A stretch of 64,000 nucleotides of DNA, from assembly GCA_008107755.1 (NCBI GenBank), contig VIRH01000058.1, positions 496,001 through 560,000 on the forward strand, read 5' to 3'. The DNA comes from Rhodobacterales bacterium. GTDB taxonomy: Bacteria > Pseudomonadota > Alphaproteobacteria > Rhizobiales > Stappiaceae. Numbering within the stretch: the first letter of the stretch is position 1; each line of letters opens with the position of its first letter. A program made the translations under genes and the position numbers. Positions 16,053 to 25,471 of the stretch are shown in pieces. Below the pieces are notes generated by a model. The model saw nothing but the letters and a program-made list of their open reading frames with translations, was not told the origin of the DNA and did no database searches.

Positions 16053-17033
16053 ATGAATGTATTGAAGTCCTTGACGGCAGCGCTGCTGGCCACTGCGGCC
16101 CTCACGTCAGCCGCCGTCGCGTGCGAAGTGACGCTCAAGTCTTCCGATACCCATCCGGAAGGATATCCGACGGTGGAAGCGGTCAAGCATATGGGCGAGC
16201 TTCTGGTGGAGCGTACCGACGGGCGCATCTGCGTGGAGGTTTTCCACTCCGCACAGCTTGGCGAGGAAAAGGATACCATCGAGCAGACCAAGTTCGGCGT
16301 CATCGACCTGAACCGCGTCTCCATGGGCCCGTTCAACAACCTGGTCGAGGAAACCAAGGTTGTGTCGTTGCCTTACATCTTCAAGGGCACGGATCACATG
16401 CACAAGGTGATGGACGGTCCGGTCGGCGAGGACATTCTGGCGGCTTTCGAACCGCACGGCTACGTTGGCCTCGCCTTCTATGACGGCGGCTCGCGCAGCT
16501 TCTACAACAAGGTCAAGCCGATCAAGTCGATCGATGACCTGGAGGGCATGAAGGTGCGCGTCATGCAGTCCGACATCTTCGTCGACATGATGTCCGCCCT
16601 TGGCGCAAACGCAACGCCCATGCCTTACGGCGAAGTCTATTCGTCCATTCAGACCGGCGTCATCGACGGTGCGGAAAACAACTGGCCGTCCTACGAGTCC
16701 TCCGGTCACTACGAGGTCGCCGGCTACTACACGCTCGACGAACACCTGATCGTTCCCGAAGTCCTGGTCATGTCCAAGAAGAGCTGGGACAAGCTTTCTC
16801 CGGAAGATCAGGAAGCCGTTCGCCAGGCAGCCAAGGATTCCGTGCCGTTCATGCGCGAACAGTGGCAGGCACGCGAAAAGGCATCAGAGGAAAAGGTCCG
16901 CGCGTCCGGTGTCGAAGTCGTCACCGAGATCGACAAGGAGCCGTTCATGGCGGCGATGGACAGTGTCTACGAAAAGCACGTTACGTCCGACAAGCTGAAG
17001 GACCTGGTTGAGCGTATCCGCGCAACCGACTGA
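16053..17033 (+). CDS. TRAP transporter substrate-binding protein, uronate type (DctP)
   Basis: A 326-residue periplasmic binding protein with a Sec signal ([19 protein letters not shown]). The ligand-clamp Arg lies in [11 protein letters not shown] near residue 170. The segment [21 protein letters not shown] is typical of TRAP binders for glucuronate and galacturonate. It sits 24 bases after uxaC and before the two permease genes, so the ligand is very likely a hexuronate. A strong GC hairpin follows the stop codon. GGAGG precedes the ATG. Confidence 0.93.
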   Translation: MNVLKSLTAALLATAALTSAAVACEVTLKSSDTHPEGYPTVEAVKHMGELLVERTDGRICVEVFHSAQLGEEKDTIEQTKFGVIDLNRVSMGPFNNLVEETKVVSLPYIFKGTDHMHKVMDGPVGEDILAAFEPHGYVGLAFYDGGSRSFYNKVKPIKSIDDLEGMKVRVMQSDIFVDMMSALGANATPMPYGEVYSSIQTGVIDGAENNWPSYESSGHYEVAGYYTLDEHLIVPEVLVMSKKSWDKLSPEDQEAVRQAAKDSVPFMREQWQAREKASEEKVRASGVEVVTEIDKEPFMAAMDSVYEKHVTSDKLKDLVERIRATD

Positions 17034-17042
17034 TACGAAACG

Positions 17043-17066
17043 CCTGCGGCCGCTCCCGGCCGCAGG
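17043..17066 (+). terminator. Stem-loop between dctP and dctQ
   Basis: Ten-base perfect arms CCTGCGGCCG and CGGCCGCAGG around CTCC, 9 bases after the dctP stop. No U-tract, so it probably protects the 3' end of the dctP message or attenuates read-through into the permease genes. Confidence 0.75.
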
Positions 17067-17086
17067 TCTCTCTCCGGGACTTCGTC

Positions 17087-17611
17087 GTGCAAATTCTCCT
17101 TAAATCCTCAGCGCATTTCCTGCGCCTCGTGTCGACGGCTGCCTTGTGGCTGGCCGGAGCCGGGCTCATTCTGATGACGGTCTTCATCACGGCGCAGGTT
17201 TTCATGCGCTACGTCATGAACGACAGCCTCGTGTGGAGCGAGCCGGCGTCCGTCATCCTCATGGGCTGGTTCATCTTTCTGGGAGCTGCCGTCGGCATCC
17301 GCGAAGGCTATCATCTCAGCTTCGATGTCCTGCTCTATTTTCTTCCCCTTGGCGCGAAGCTGATCCTCTTCAGCATTTCCGACGCGGTGGTCGCCGCATT
17401 CGGAGCGGGCATGGCCTATTTCGGCGCCCAGCTCGCCCTGTCCGCTTGGGATGTGCAGCTTCCGTCACTCGGCGTGTCCGGCGCAATCGACTTCCTGCCG
17501 CTGGTCGGCGGTGGCTGTCTCGTCTTCCTGTTTTCGATCGAACGTCTTGTCCGCCGCGCCGCCGGTCTCCCGACCGCCCGCTTCGGCGAAGAAATGCTGG
17601 AAGAGGCCTGA
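17087..17611 (+). CDS. TRAP transporter small permease (DctQ)
   Basis: A 174-residue protein with four transmembrane segments. The conserved VFMRYVMNDSLVWSEPASVILMGWFIFLGAAVGIREGYHLSFD core is typical of DctQ from sugar-acid TRAP systems. It starts with GTG at 17087. The large permease follows after one base. Confidence 0.92.
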   Translation: MQILLKSSAHFLRLVSTAALWLAGAGLILMTVFITAQVFMRYVMNDSLVWSEPASVILMGWFIFLGAAVGIREGYHLSFDVLLYFLPLGAKLILFSISDAVVAAFGAGMAYFGAQLALSAWDVQLPSLGVSGAIDFLPLVGGGCLVFLFSIERLVRRAAGLPTARFGEEMLEEA

Positions 17612-17612
17612 T

Positions 17613-18893
17613 ATGGAAACACTGATCCTCTTCGGCACGTTCGTGTTCCTGCTTCTCATCGGAACGCCCGTCGCCTTCTGCCTTGGCGCGGCGTCGCTCG
17701 CGACCGTCCTCTACATGGACCTGCCGCCGGTGGTCGTGTTCCAGAGGTTGAACTCCGGCGTCTCGGTCTTCGCGCTGATGGCGATCCCGTTCTTCATCTT
17801 CGCCGGCGAGCTGATGGTGCGCGGTGACATCGCCCGTCGGCTCGTCGCCCTTGCGGGCGCGGTGGTCGGGCACATGCGCGGCGGGCTTGGCCAGGTCAAC
17901 ATCGCCGCCTCGGTGCTGTTCGGCGGCATTTCCGGATCCGCGGCAGCGGATGCGACCGCAATCGGCGGGCTGATGATCCCGCAGATGAAGGAAAAGGGCT
18001 ATTCGGTTCAGTACGGCGTCAACGTCACGGTCGTCTCGTCGATCATCGCGCTGATGCTGCCGCCCTCCCACAACATGATCATCTATTCGATCTCAGCCGG
18101 CGGACGGCTTTCGATCGCGGACCTCTTCACGGCAGGCATCCTGCCTGGGCTTCTGCTGGCCATCAGCTTGATGATCACCGCCTGGTTTGTCGCCAGACGG
18201 GCCGGATACCCGACGGAGAAATTTCCCGGCTGGTCCATGCTCGGCGGCCTGTTCATCAACGCCATTCCCGGCCTGCTTCTGATCGGCATCATCTTCGGCG
18301 GCGTACGCTCCGGTGTCTTCACCGCCTCGGAAAGCTCCTGCATAGCGGCTGTCTATGCGCTGCTGGTGACCACCCTCGCCTACCGGACGATGCACTGGCC
18401 GGAATTCGTCGCCGCGACCAAGGCCGCCGTCAGAACCACCGCCATGGTTCTGCTGGTGATCGGCTCAGCCGCGTCCTTCGGCTGGCTGCTGGCGTTCCTG
18501 CGCATTCCCGCCGAACTCGTTGCCTTCATGAAGACCGTGTCGGAGAACCCGCTGATCATTCTCCTGATGATCAACATCCTTCTTCTGTTCCTCGGCACCT
18601 TCATGGACATGTCGCCGCTGATCGTCATCACCACCCCGATTTTCCTGCCGGTCGCCACCGCCTTCGGCGTCGACCCGGTACATTTCGGTGTCATCCTGGT
18701 GCTGAACCTCGGCATCGGGCTGTGCACCCCGCCGGTGGGCACCGTTCTTTTCGTCGGCTGCGCAGTCGGGCGGATTTCGGTCTGGGATGCGATCAGGACG
18801 ATCTGGCCGTTCTATGGCGCGGCCATCTTCACCCTTTTGCTCGTCACCTACATTCCAGCGCTGTCGCTCTGGCTGCCGTCGCTGTTCCATTGA
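17613..18893 (+). CDS. TRAP transporter large permease (DctM)
   Basis: A 426-residue polytopic membrane protein of the DctM/YgiK family. The start is the ATG at 17613, directly after the dctQ stop; a longer frame only overlaps dctQ. Hallmarks are AIPFFIFAGELMVRGDIARR, the GGISGSAAADATAIGGLMIPQMKEKGY segment, the LMLPPSHNMIIYS segment, and the late LGIGLCTPPVGTVLFVGCAVG. It should import glucuronate or galacturonate, or an unsaturated derivative, with sodium. Confidence 0.94.
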   Translation: METLILFGTFVFLLLIGTPVAFCLGAASLATVLYMDLPPVVVFQRLNSGVSVFALMAIPFFIFAGELMVRGDIARRLVALAGAVVGHMRGGLGQVNIAASVLFGGISGSAAADATAIGGLMIPQMKEKGYSVQYGVNVTVVSSIIALMLPPSHNMIIYSISAGGRLSIADLFTAGILPGLLLAISLMITAWFVARRAGYPTEKFPGWSMLGGLFINAIPGLLLIGIIFGGVRSGVFTASESSCIAAVYALLVTTLAYRTMHWPEFVAATKAAVRTTAMVLLVIGSAASFGWLLAFLRIPAELVAFMKTVSENPLIILLMINILLLFLGTFMDMSPLIVITTPIFLPVATAFGVDPVHFGVILVLNLGIGLCTPPVGTVLFVGCAVGRISVWDAIRTIWPFYGAAIFTLLLVTYIPALSLWLPSLFH

Positions 18894-18903
18894 GGATGAA
18901 ACG

Positions 18904-19221
18904 ATGTTCGTAAAGACCTTTCCGGAAGTCGACGCCGATCCAGGCGTCCGGCGGCAGGTGCTCTCCGACAGCAAGGACCTGATGGTTGTCGCCTTCCGGT
19001 TCGGGCAAGAAGGTGCCGAAGGCAAGTTGCACAATCACCCCCATGTGCAGTCGACCTATGTGGAGAGCGGGCGGTTTCGCTTTTCCATCGACGGCACCGA
19101 TTTCGAGGTCGGACCGGGCGACAGTTTCGTCATCCCGTCGAAAGCGATGCACGGCTGCGTGTGCCTTCAACCCGGCACACTGATCGACACCTTCACGCCC
19201 CGGCGCGACGACTTTCTATGA
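18904..19221 (+). CDS. kdgF: KdgF-like cupin (unsaturated uronate ring opening)
   Basis: A 105-residue single cupin. Metal ligands are in HNHPHVQSTYVESGRFRFSIDG (His, His, Gln/Glu) and in the second motif GDSFVIPSKAMHGCVC. This matches KdgF, which converts 4,5-unsaturated monouronates from pectin or alginate lyase action to the linear 4-deoxy-5-keto-uronate. The next two genes, kduI and kduD, act on exactly that product, which strongly supports the call. It lies 10 bases after the TRAP permease. It starts at the ATG at 18904, after GAGGATGAAACG. Confidence 0.85.
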   Translation: MFVKTFPEVDADPGVRRQVLSDSKDLMVVAFRFGQEGAEGKLHNHPHVQSTYVESGRFRFSIDGTDFEVGPGDSFVIPSKAMHGCVCLQPGTLIDTFTPRRDDFL

Positions 19222-19251
19222 CATTCGGCCCCAAGCCAAAGAGGATTGCCC

Positions 19252-20076
19252 ATGACCAATGTTGAAACCCGCTATGCGATCGACCCGCAGACGGCAAAAA
19301 CCCTCGACACACAGGGGCTGCGTGACCATTTCCACGCACCGGGACTGTTCGTCGAGGGCGAGATCAACCTCGTCTATACCCATTACGACCGTCTGATCCT
19401 GGGCGGTGCGGTTCCGGGCTCCGGCGAACTGGTTCTGGACGAGGTCAAGGAGGCCGGCACGCCGTCCCTCCTCGACCGGCGCGAGCTCGGCATCCTCAAT
19501 GTCGGTGACGCGGGCAAGGTCACCGTTGACGGAACGAGCCATGACGTCGGAAATGGCGATGTTCTTTATGTGGGCATGGGATCGGGCCCGGTGACGTTTT
19601 CCGGTGCCGGTCGCTTCTATATCCTGTCCGCCCCCGCACACCGGACCTGTCCGACGCGGCTGATCACCGTCAAGGATGCCCGCCGCGTCGAACTCGGCTC
19701 GGCAGACACCTCCAACGAGCGCGTCATCCTGCAATTCCTGCATCCCGAGGTCGCCGAAAGCTGTCAGCTGCTGATGGGATACACACAGTTCGCACCGGGT
19801 TCGGTCTGGAACACCATGCCGGCGCACGTGCATGACCGCCGCATGGAGGCCTATCTCTATTTCGATCTCGGCTCCGATCAGCGGGTCTTCCACTTCATGG
19901 GCAAGCCCGAGGAAACCCGGCATCTGGTGATGGCCAACGAGGAAGCCGTGATCTCCCCGCCCTGGTCGATCCATTGCGGCGCGGGGACCGGCGCCTACAC
20001 GTTCTGCTGGGCGATGGCCGGAGATAACGTCGACTTCACCGACATGGACATGGTTGCGATGGGAGATCTGCGGTGA
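19252..20076 (+). CDS. kduI: 5-dehydro-4-deoxy-D-glucuronate isomerase
   Basis: A 274-residue two-cupin isomerase acting on 5-keto-4-deoxyuronate to give 2,5-diketo-3-deoxygluconate. The family signature is plain: an opening ETRYAIDP, ARELGILNVGD-like RRELGILNVG, and the zinc site MPAHVHDRRMEAYLYFDL with H, H, E and a later H in SPPWSIHCGAGT. The ATG at 19252 has AGAGG upstream. The stop overlaps the kduD start, so the two are coupled. Confidence 0.96.
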   Translation: MTNVETRYAIDPQTAKTLDTQGLRDHFHAPGLFVEGEINLVYTHYDRLILGGAVPGSGELVLDEVKEAGTPSLLDRRELGILNVGDAGKVTVDGTSHDVGNGDVLYVGMGSGPVTFSGAGRFYILSAPAHRTCPTRLITVKDARRVELGSADTSNERVILQFLHPEVAESCQLLMGYTQFAPGSVWNTMPAHVHDRRMEAYLYFDLGSDQRVFHFMGKPEETRHLVMANEEAVISPPWSIHCGAGTGAYTFCWAMAGDNVDFTDMDMVAMGDLR

Positions 20077-20801
20077 CCCCGTTTTCTCTGGAGGGCAAGC
20101 GCGCCCTGGTGACCGGTGCCAACACCGGCATCGGCCAGGCAATCGCCATTTCGATGGGCGCGGCCGGGGCCGAAGTTCTGTGCGGCGCCCGGCGCGACTG
20201 CGATGAAACCCTGTCGAGGATCGCGAAGGGCCGGCACGTGCCGCTCGACTTGGCCGATCCGATGGCGGCCGCTCCGCTGTTCGAGGAAGAACGGATCGAC
20301 ATCCTGGTCAACAACGCCGGGACCATCCGCAGGGCTGACTCGACCGAGTTCACCGAAGCCGACTGGGACGACGTCATGGATGTCAATCTCAAGGCCGTCT
20401 TCTTCACCTGTCAGGCTTTCGGCAAGGCAGCACTCTCGGAGGGCCGAGGAGGTGCAATCGTGAACATAGCCTCTCTGCTGTCCTTTCAGGGGGGTATCCG
20501 GGTGCCGTCCTACACAGCCGCGAAACACGGTGTTGCCGGCATCACCAGGCTGCTCGCCAACGAGTGGGCGGCGAAGGGCATCAACGTCAACGCCATCGCT
20601 CCCGGCTACATCGTCACCAACAACACCGAAGCGCTGCGCAACGATCCCGAACGCAGCCGGCAGATCCTGGAACGGATACCGGCCGGCCGCTGGGGGGACG
20701 CCAGCGACATCGGCGAGGCCGCGGTCTTTCTGGCTTCACCCGCCGCCAAATATGTTCACGGCGCCGTCCTCAATGTCGATGGAGGCTGGCTTGCCCGCTG
20801 A
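20073..20801 (+). CDS. kduD: 2-dehydro-3-deoxy-D-gluconate 5-dehydrogenase
   Basis: A 242-residue SDR. It has the TGANTGIGQA nucleotide motif at residues 14-23, NNAG in strand 4, catalytic S in NIASLLSFQGG, and YTAAKHG. KduD reduces 2,5-diketo-3-deoxygluconate to KDG. Translation starts at GTG 20073, overlapping the kduI stop. The product KDG is shared with UxuA, so both the saturated and unsaturated uronate routes meet here. KDG kinase and KDPG aldolase are not in the window. Confidence 0.94.
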   Translation: MTPFSLEGKRALVTGANTGIGQAIAISMGAAGAEVLCGARRDCDETLSRIAKGRHVPLDLADPMAAAPLFEEERIDILVNNAGTIRRADSTEFTEADWDDVMDVNLKAVFFTCQAFGKAALSEGRGGAIVNIASLLSFQGGIRVPSYTAAKHGVAGITRLLANEWAAKGINVNAIAPGYIVTNNTEALRNDPERSRQILERIPAGRWGDASDIGEAAVFLASPAAKYVHGAVLNVDGGWLAR

Positions 20802-22236
20802 CCTTCCACGCCTTCAACGTCAAAACGGCCCCGCTCCGAAACCCGGGATCGTTCATCTGGGTCTCGGGGCGTTCTACCGCGCCCATGTGGCGATCTATGT
20901 CGAAGAGGCGATGGAAGCGTCTGGCGGCGACTGGGGCATTGTCGGTGTCAGCCTGCAGAGTCCGACCATGCATGACAACCTGGCACCGCAGGACTATGTC
21001 TATACCGCCGAGGAACTGCGACCCCAAGGGCCTTTCCTGCGGCAGGTCGAAATCCTCTCGGACGTTCTGGTCGCACGCGACGATCCTGAGGCCGTCCTGC
21101 GGAAGATGGCCGATCCGGGTATCCGGATCGTCACTCTGACGATCACCGAAAAGGGCTACTGCCATGATCCGGCGTCCGGCAGGCTGAACCTCGACCATCC
21201 GGACATCGTGCACGATCTTGAGGAAGAGATGCCGCTATCCGCCCCGGGCTATCTCGTGCGTGCCCTGGAGCGGCGCAAGGCGGCAGGGCATCCGCCCTTC
21301 ACCGTGCTGACCTGCGACAACCTTCCCGACAATGGACCGCTGGTAAGGGGCATCGTGCTCGAACTGGCCGAGCGCATCGGTCCGGAGCTGGCGCAGTGGA
21401 TCGCAAGCGAAGGTCGGTTCCCGGCAACGATGGTCGACCGGATCGTGCCTGCGACCAAACCGGAGGATGTCGAGGCGCTTGCCGCCCGTACCGGACGCCT
21501 CGATGCCGCACCGGTCACCCACGAGCCGTTTCGCCAATGGGTCGTCGAAGACGATTTCGTCTCCGCTTATGGCAATGCCGCTCGTCCCGACCTCGCCGCT
21601 TCGGGCGTGGAGCTGGTCGATAACGTCACGCCCTATGAACGCATGAAGCTGAGGATGCTGAACGGCACCCACTCTGCGCTTGCGTATCTCGGCTATCTCG
21701 CGGGGATGGAGACGATTTCCGAGACCGTAGCGGACACCGTCCTTGCCGGCTACGTGAAACGACTCTGGCGGACGGAGATCGCCCCCTCCTTCGACGCTCC
21801 GCAAGGCATTGATCTTGCCGCCTATGCCGACGCTCTCTTCTCGCGCTACGCCAACCCGGCCATCCGACACCGGACTTGGCAGATCGCAATGGATGGCAGC
21901 CAGAAACTGCCCCAGCGCATTCTCGCAACGCTGCACGACAACATCGCGCGCGACACCCCCTCACCCGGCCTTACTGCCGCTGTTGCCGCCTGGATGATCT
22001 ATGTCGGCGGAACGGACCTTTCCGGCCGGCAGATCGACGTGCGCGACCCGATGGCGGAGCGCCTGAGATCACTTTCGGAAGGTGCAGAGAACGCTGCCGA
22101 GAAGGTGCGGGCGTTTCTGGATATCAGGGATATTTTTGATGCCGATCTCGCAGAGACGCTGCGTCCGGGGCTCATAGACGCTTATGAAGGTCTTCGCGCG
22201 AACGGTGTTCGGCGCACACTTGAGGAACTGCAATGA
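20791..22236 (+). CDS. uxuB: Fructuronate reductase / mannitol dehydrogenase family
   Basis: A 481-residue long-chain polyol dehydrogenase. An N-terminal Rossmann start KPGIVHLGLGAFYRAHVAIY is followed by the FTVLTCDNLPDNG and the FPATMVDRIVPAT blocks. The C-terminal catalytic segment is ERMKLRMLNGTHSALAYLGYLAG with the Lys and His of the family. It reduces D-fructuronate to D-mannonate with NADH. The likely start is TTG at 20791, because GGAGG lies 5 bases upstream and the family consensus begins just after it. ATG 20779 and 20773 are alternatives. It overlaps the end of kduD by 11 bases and overlaps uxuA at its own stop. Confidence 0.93.
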   Translation: MPADLPRLQRQNGPAPKPGIVHLGLGAFYRAHVAIYVEEAMEASGGDWGIVGVSLQSPTMHDNLAPQDYVYTAEELRPQGPFLRQVEILSDVLVARDDPEAVLRKMADPGIRIVTLTITEKGYCHDPASGRLNLDHPDIVHDLEEEMPLSAPGYLVRALERRKAAGHPPFTVLTCDNLPDNGPLVRGIVLELAERIGPELAQWIASEGRFPATMVDRIVPATKPEDVEALAARTGRLDAAPVTHEPFRQWVVEDDFVSAYGNAARPDLAASGVELVDNVTPYERMKLRMLNGTHSALAYLGYLAGMETISETVADTVLAGYVKRLWRTEIAPSFDAPQGIDLAAYADALFSRYANPAIRHRTWQIAMDGSQKLPQRILATLHDNIARDTPSPGLTAAVAAWMIYVGGTDLSGRQIDVRDPMAERLRSLSEGAENAAEKVRAFLDIRDIFDADLAETLRPGLIDAYEGLRANGVRRTLEELQ

Positions 22237-23417
22237 TCGAGGGATGGCGCTGGTACGGAGATTACGACCGCATAACCCTTTCGGAGATTGCGCAGGCGGG
22301 CGCGCGAAGCATCGTGACCGCCCTGCACCAGATCCCCTATGGCGAAGTCTGGCCGCAAACGACGATCGCCGCGACCCGAAACCGGATCGAAAGCGCGGGC
22401 TTCGAGTGGACGGTTGTCGAAAGCCTGCCGATCCATGAACGGATCAAGCGCGGCGACGGCGACCTCAGCGCACTCTTTGCAAACTACAGGCAGTCGATGG
22501 CGAACCTTGCCGCCGAGGGCCTGAAGGTCATCTGCTACAATTTCATGCCTCTCCTGGACTGGACCCGCACCGACCTTACCGCACCGGTCGCACGCGGCGG
22601 TACCTGCCTGCGGTTTTCCGCGGCCAGGATGGCAGCCTTCGAGCTTTTCATGATCAAGCGGCCCGGGGCCGAGCGAGATTACACAGAGCAGAACATCCGC
22701 GAAGCAAAGGCCTGGTACGAGATCGCCACGCCCGCGGACCTTGAAACGCTGATCACCGCAATCATGTCCGGCCTTCCCGGAGCTTTCGAACGCTATGACG
22801 TGGAAGGCCTGCAGGAGGCGCTCTGCCCCTATCAGGGCCTTGGTCGCAACGACTTGCGCGCAAACTACAAACGCTTCCTGGAGGAGATCATCCCGACGGC
22901 GGAAGAGCTTGGCCTGCGCTTCGGCGTTCACCCGGACGACCCGCCCCGCGACATTCTCGGCCTGCCGCGCATCGTTTCCAATGCAGAAGACATCGGCTGG
23001 ATTCTGGACGCGGTCGACAGTCCTTCGAACGGCCTGACGCTATGTTCGGGATCGCTCGGCGCGAACCCGGCGAACGATGTTCCCGCCATTGCGGAACAGT
23101 TTGCGGACAAGATTCATTTCACGCATCTCAGGAATGTTTCCAAGGACCCTGATGGATCATTCGAGGAAGCGGCTCACCTTAGCGGCGACACAAACATGCC
23201 CGCCCTCATCTCGGTTCTGCTCGGCGAGGAAAACCGCCGCAGGCAGGAGGGCCGCGCGGACTGCGATATCGTCTTCCGGCCGGATCACGGTCACGAGCTT
23301 CTTCAGGATGCTGAAATAGGAACGCATCCCGGCTATCCGCTGGCCGGGCGGATGAGAGGGCTTGCCGAACTGCGCGGCGTGATCGCGGGCCTCAATTTCG
23401 GGGTTTCCGCCGCCTGA
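22233..23417 (+). CDS. uxuA: Mannonate dehydratase
   Basis: A 394-residue TIM-barrel enzyme that dehydrates D-mannonate to KDG. It begins with GWRWYGDYDRITLSEIAQAGA as in the family. Metal-ligand segments appear in order: FGVHPDDPPRDILGLPRIVSN, LCSGSLGANP, HFTHLRNV and FRPDHGHELL. Its ATG overlaps the uxuB stop. It ends the plus-strand operon, and a GC hairpin lies between it and the convergent GntR gene. Confidence 0.96.
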   Translation: MIEGWRWYGDYDRITLSEIAQAGARSIVTALHQIPYGEVWPQTTIAATRNRIESAGFEWTVVESLPIHERIKRGDGDLSALFANYRQSMANLAAEGLKVICYNFMPLLDWTRTDLTAPVARGGTCLRFSAARMAAFELFMIKRPGAERDYTEQNIREAKAWYEIATPADLETLITAIMSGLPGAFERYDVEGLQEALCPYQGLGRNDLRANYKRFLEEIIPTAEELGLRFGVHPDDPPRDILGLPRIVSNAEDIGWILDAVDSPSNGLTLCSGSLGANPANDVPAIAEQFADKIHFTHLRNVSKDPDGSFEEAAHLSGDTNMPALISVLLGEENRRRQEGRADCDIVFRPDHGHELLQDAEIGTHPGYPLAGRMRGLAELRGVIAGLNFGVSAA

Positions 23418-23448
23418 CACCGTATCGGCCGGCCGACAATCGGAAGCG

Positions 23449-23475
23449 GCGAGCCCGGCCACAGATCGGGCTCGC
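23449..23475. terminator. Hairpin between convergent uxuA and gntR
   Basis: Arms GCGAGCCCG and CGGGCTCGC are perfect and separated by 9 bases. It lies between two convergent genes, 32 bases after the uxuA stop, so it may stop transcription from both sides. No long U-tract is visible on either strand. Confidence 0.55.
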
Positions 23476-23480
23476 AACGG

Positions 23481-24263
23481 TCATGGCTGCGTCCGCTGCT
23501 CGTCGAACAGGAAATAATCCGGCCAGAGTTCCTGGAAGGTACCGATGTCGATCTGCAGCTTGTTGAGATGGCTCATCATGGCTGCGACCGCCGCATCGCC
23601 GTCGCCCGTTTCAATGGCATCCAGAACGGCGGAATGCTCGCTGACCACGAGCTGCATGCGCCCCTTTTGCGGCAAGGTCAGCCTTCGGTAGCGCTCCACC
23701 TGAATTCGGATCTTCTCGATCATCGTCCAGATGCCCGGATAGCCCGCAGCAGCGGCAATCCCGGAGTGGAAGGCATTGTCGGCGTCATGGAATGCGTGCT
23801 CGTCGCCATTTTCCGCCAACTCTTGTTCACGCTGAACGATTGCGCGCAGCTCCATCAGTCGGCTCTTGCTCGCCTTCGCGGTTGCCTCGCGCACGCATAC
23901 TTCCTCCAGAGCCTTTCGGGCAACGATCGCCTCCCGCAGTTCGGATACGGGAATCCTGGAAACGAACGTGCCGGATTTGGGAAAGACGTTCACCAGCCGC
24001 TCCTCGGCAAGCCGAAGGATGGCTTCGCGCACCGGGGTCCGGCTGATGCCGTAGCGCTCGGTCACTTCCTTTTCGAGGATTGGCGCCCCAGGGGCCAGGG
24101 CAACATTCATGATGTCGTCGCGCAGATCCCGGTAGACGATCTCCGAGTTGCGGGCCGCCCGGCCCGTTGCCGTTGCCCTGCCGCTGATCGGAGGCGAGTT
24201 CGGCGCCCTCGGCTTGCGGGTCTTCACGTCATTGTCCGGCATGTTGTCCGGGGACACGTCCAT
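23481..24263 (-). CDS. GntR-family regulator, FCD subfamily
   Basis: A 260-residue regulator with a polar 35-residue N-terminal extension. A winged helix follows (APILEKEVTERYGISRTPVREAILRLAEERLV), then an FCD domain with HDADNAFHSGIAAAAGYPGIW and the later SEHSAVLDAIE and MMSHL metal-ligand positions. The ATG at 24263 has GGGAG 5 bases upstream. It is divergent from the second TRAP operon, and a TTGTATA...TATACAA palindrome lies in the shared gap. It is the likely regulator of that transporter, and possibly also of the uronate genes. Confidence 0.9.
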   Translation of the reverse strand: MDVSPDNMPDNDVKTRKPRAPNSPPISGRATATGRAARNSEIVYRDLRDDIMNVALAPGAPILEKEVTERYGISRTPVREAILRLAEERLVNVFPKSGTFVSRIPVSELREAIVARKALEEVCVREATAKASKSRLMELRAIVQREQELAENGDEHAFHDADNAFHSGIAAAAGYPGIWTMIEKIRIQVERYRRLTLPQKGRMQLVVSEHSAVLDAIETGDGDAAVAAMMSHLNKLQIDIGTFQELWPDYFLFDEQRTQP

Positions 24264-24427
24264 TTTAACTCCCGGTGAGCTGCATACCATTAGCGCGTGG
24301 CAACAGTTTCTTTTGCCCGCGACTTCGGTATTTCGCCGGTTATAGCGCCTGACTAACAGGCAGTGGCCGGATTGGCCAGTTTCAAATCCGATTGCTTTCC
24401 AAGGATAGATAATATACGTAAAATATC

Positions 24428-24446
24428 TTGTATACTAGTTATACAA
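24428..24446. promoter_or_regulatory. Probable GntR operator upstream of the second TRAP operon
   Basis: TTGTATA and TATACAA form a perfect 7-base inverted repeat with 5 bases between. It lies 48 bases before the dctP start and shares its TTGTATAC core with known FCD-type GntR operators. It overlaps an AT-rich region where the promoter should be. Confidence 0.7.
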
Positions 24447-24493
24447 ACCGGCCGCGGGTTGAGGAGCTTATGGCGGCCACAGGGAGGAAAACC

Positions 24494-25471
24494 ATGTTGG
24501 GAAGAACAGTAAGGCGCGGTCTTCTGGCCGCCGCGATGACGATTGCGATGGCCGGCCAGTCGCTGGCCGCAGACCTGAAATGGGCTCATGTCTACGAGGA
24601 AGGGTCCAGCTACCACAAATGGGCGCTCTGGGCCGCCGAACAGATCACGGAGAAGACCGACGGCCGCGTGAACATTTCGGTTTATCCTGCATCTTCGCTG
24701 GGCAAGGAAGCGGAGATCAATGAAGGTCTGACCATTGGTTCGGTCGACATGATCTACACCGGCCCCAGCTTCGCCGAGCGCGATTACGGGCCAATCGCCA
24801 TTTCCGATTACCCTTTCATGCTGAAGAACTACGACCACTGGAAGGCCTATCGCGACAGCGATCTCTTCAGTGAATTATCCGACGGCTACAGGGATGCGAC
24901 GGGGCACTCCGTGATGGCGATCACCTGGTATGGCTACCGGCACGTGACCTCGAAATTTCCGATCACCAAGCCGGACGACATGAATGGCCTGAAGATCCGC
25001 GTTCCGGATTCTCCCCTGATGGTGCTGTTCCCCAATGCGGTCGGCGCCAACCCGACCCCCATCGCCTTCTCCGAAGTCTATCTCGCCCTGCAGCAGGGCG
25101 TGGTCGACGCCCAGGAGAACCCGTTGCCGACCATCAAGTTCAAGAAGTTCTACGAAGTTCAGTCGGACATCAACCTGACCGGTCACATCGGCAATTCGCT
25201 GATCATCGTGGTCTCGGAAAATGCCATGGGCCAGATCGGTGACGATGCAGCTGTCGTGAAAGAGGTGCTGCAGGAAGCTGCGGCGAAGAATGCCGACGAG
25301 ATCTATCAGTCGGAGCAGGACCTCGCCCAATGGTTCGTTGAACAGGGCATCAAGGTCAACGAGGTCGACAAGGCGGCCTTCCAGGCTGCCGTTGAACCGA
25401 TCCTGACAGATGAAAGCAAGGTTCCCTACACGCAGGAACATTACGAACGGATGCAGGCTCTCGCTCAATGA
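24494..25471 (+). CDS. TRAP transporter substrate-binding protein (DctP)
   Basis: A 325-residue periplasmic binding protein with a Sec signal ending GQSLAAD. The ligand Arg is in MNGLKIRVPDS and the pocket segment is ALQQGVVDAQENPLPTIKFKKFYEVQ, the common sugar-acid/organic-acid DctP form. It differs clearly from the uronate-type protein at 16 kb (no [15 protein letters not shown]), so it probably takes a different but related acid. The ATG is preceded by GGGAGG. Its stop overlaps the next gene. Confidence 0.93.
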   Translation: MLGRTVRRGLLAAAMTIAMAGQSLAADLKWAHVYEEGSSYHKWALWAAEQITEKTDGRVNISVYPASSLGKEAEINEGLTIGSVDMIYTGPSFAERDYGPIAISDYPFMLKNYDHWKAYRDSDLFSELSDGYRDATGHSVMAITWYGYRHVTSKFPITKPDDMNGLKIRVPDSPLMVLFPNAVGANPTPIAFSEVYLALQQGVVDAQENPLPTIKFKKFYEVQSDINLTGHIGNSLIIVVSENAMGQIGDDAAVVKEVLQEAAAKNADEIYQSEQDLAQWFVEQGIKVNEVDKAAFQAAVEPILTDESKVPYTQEHYERMQALAQ

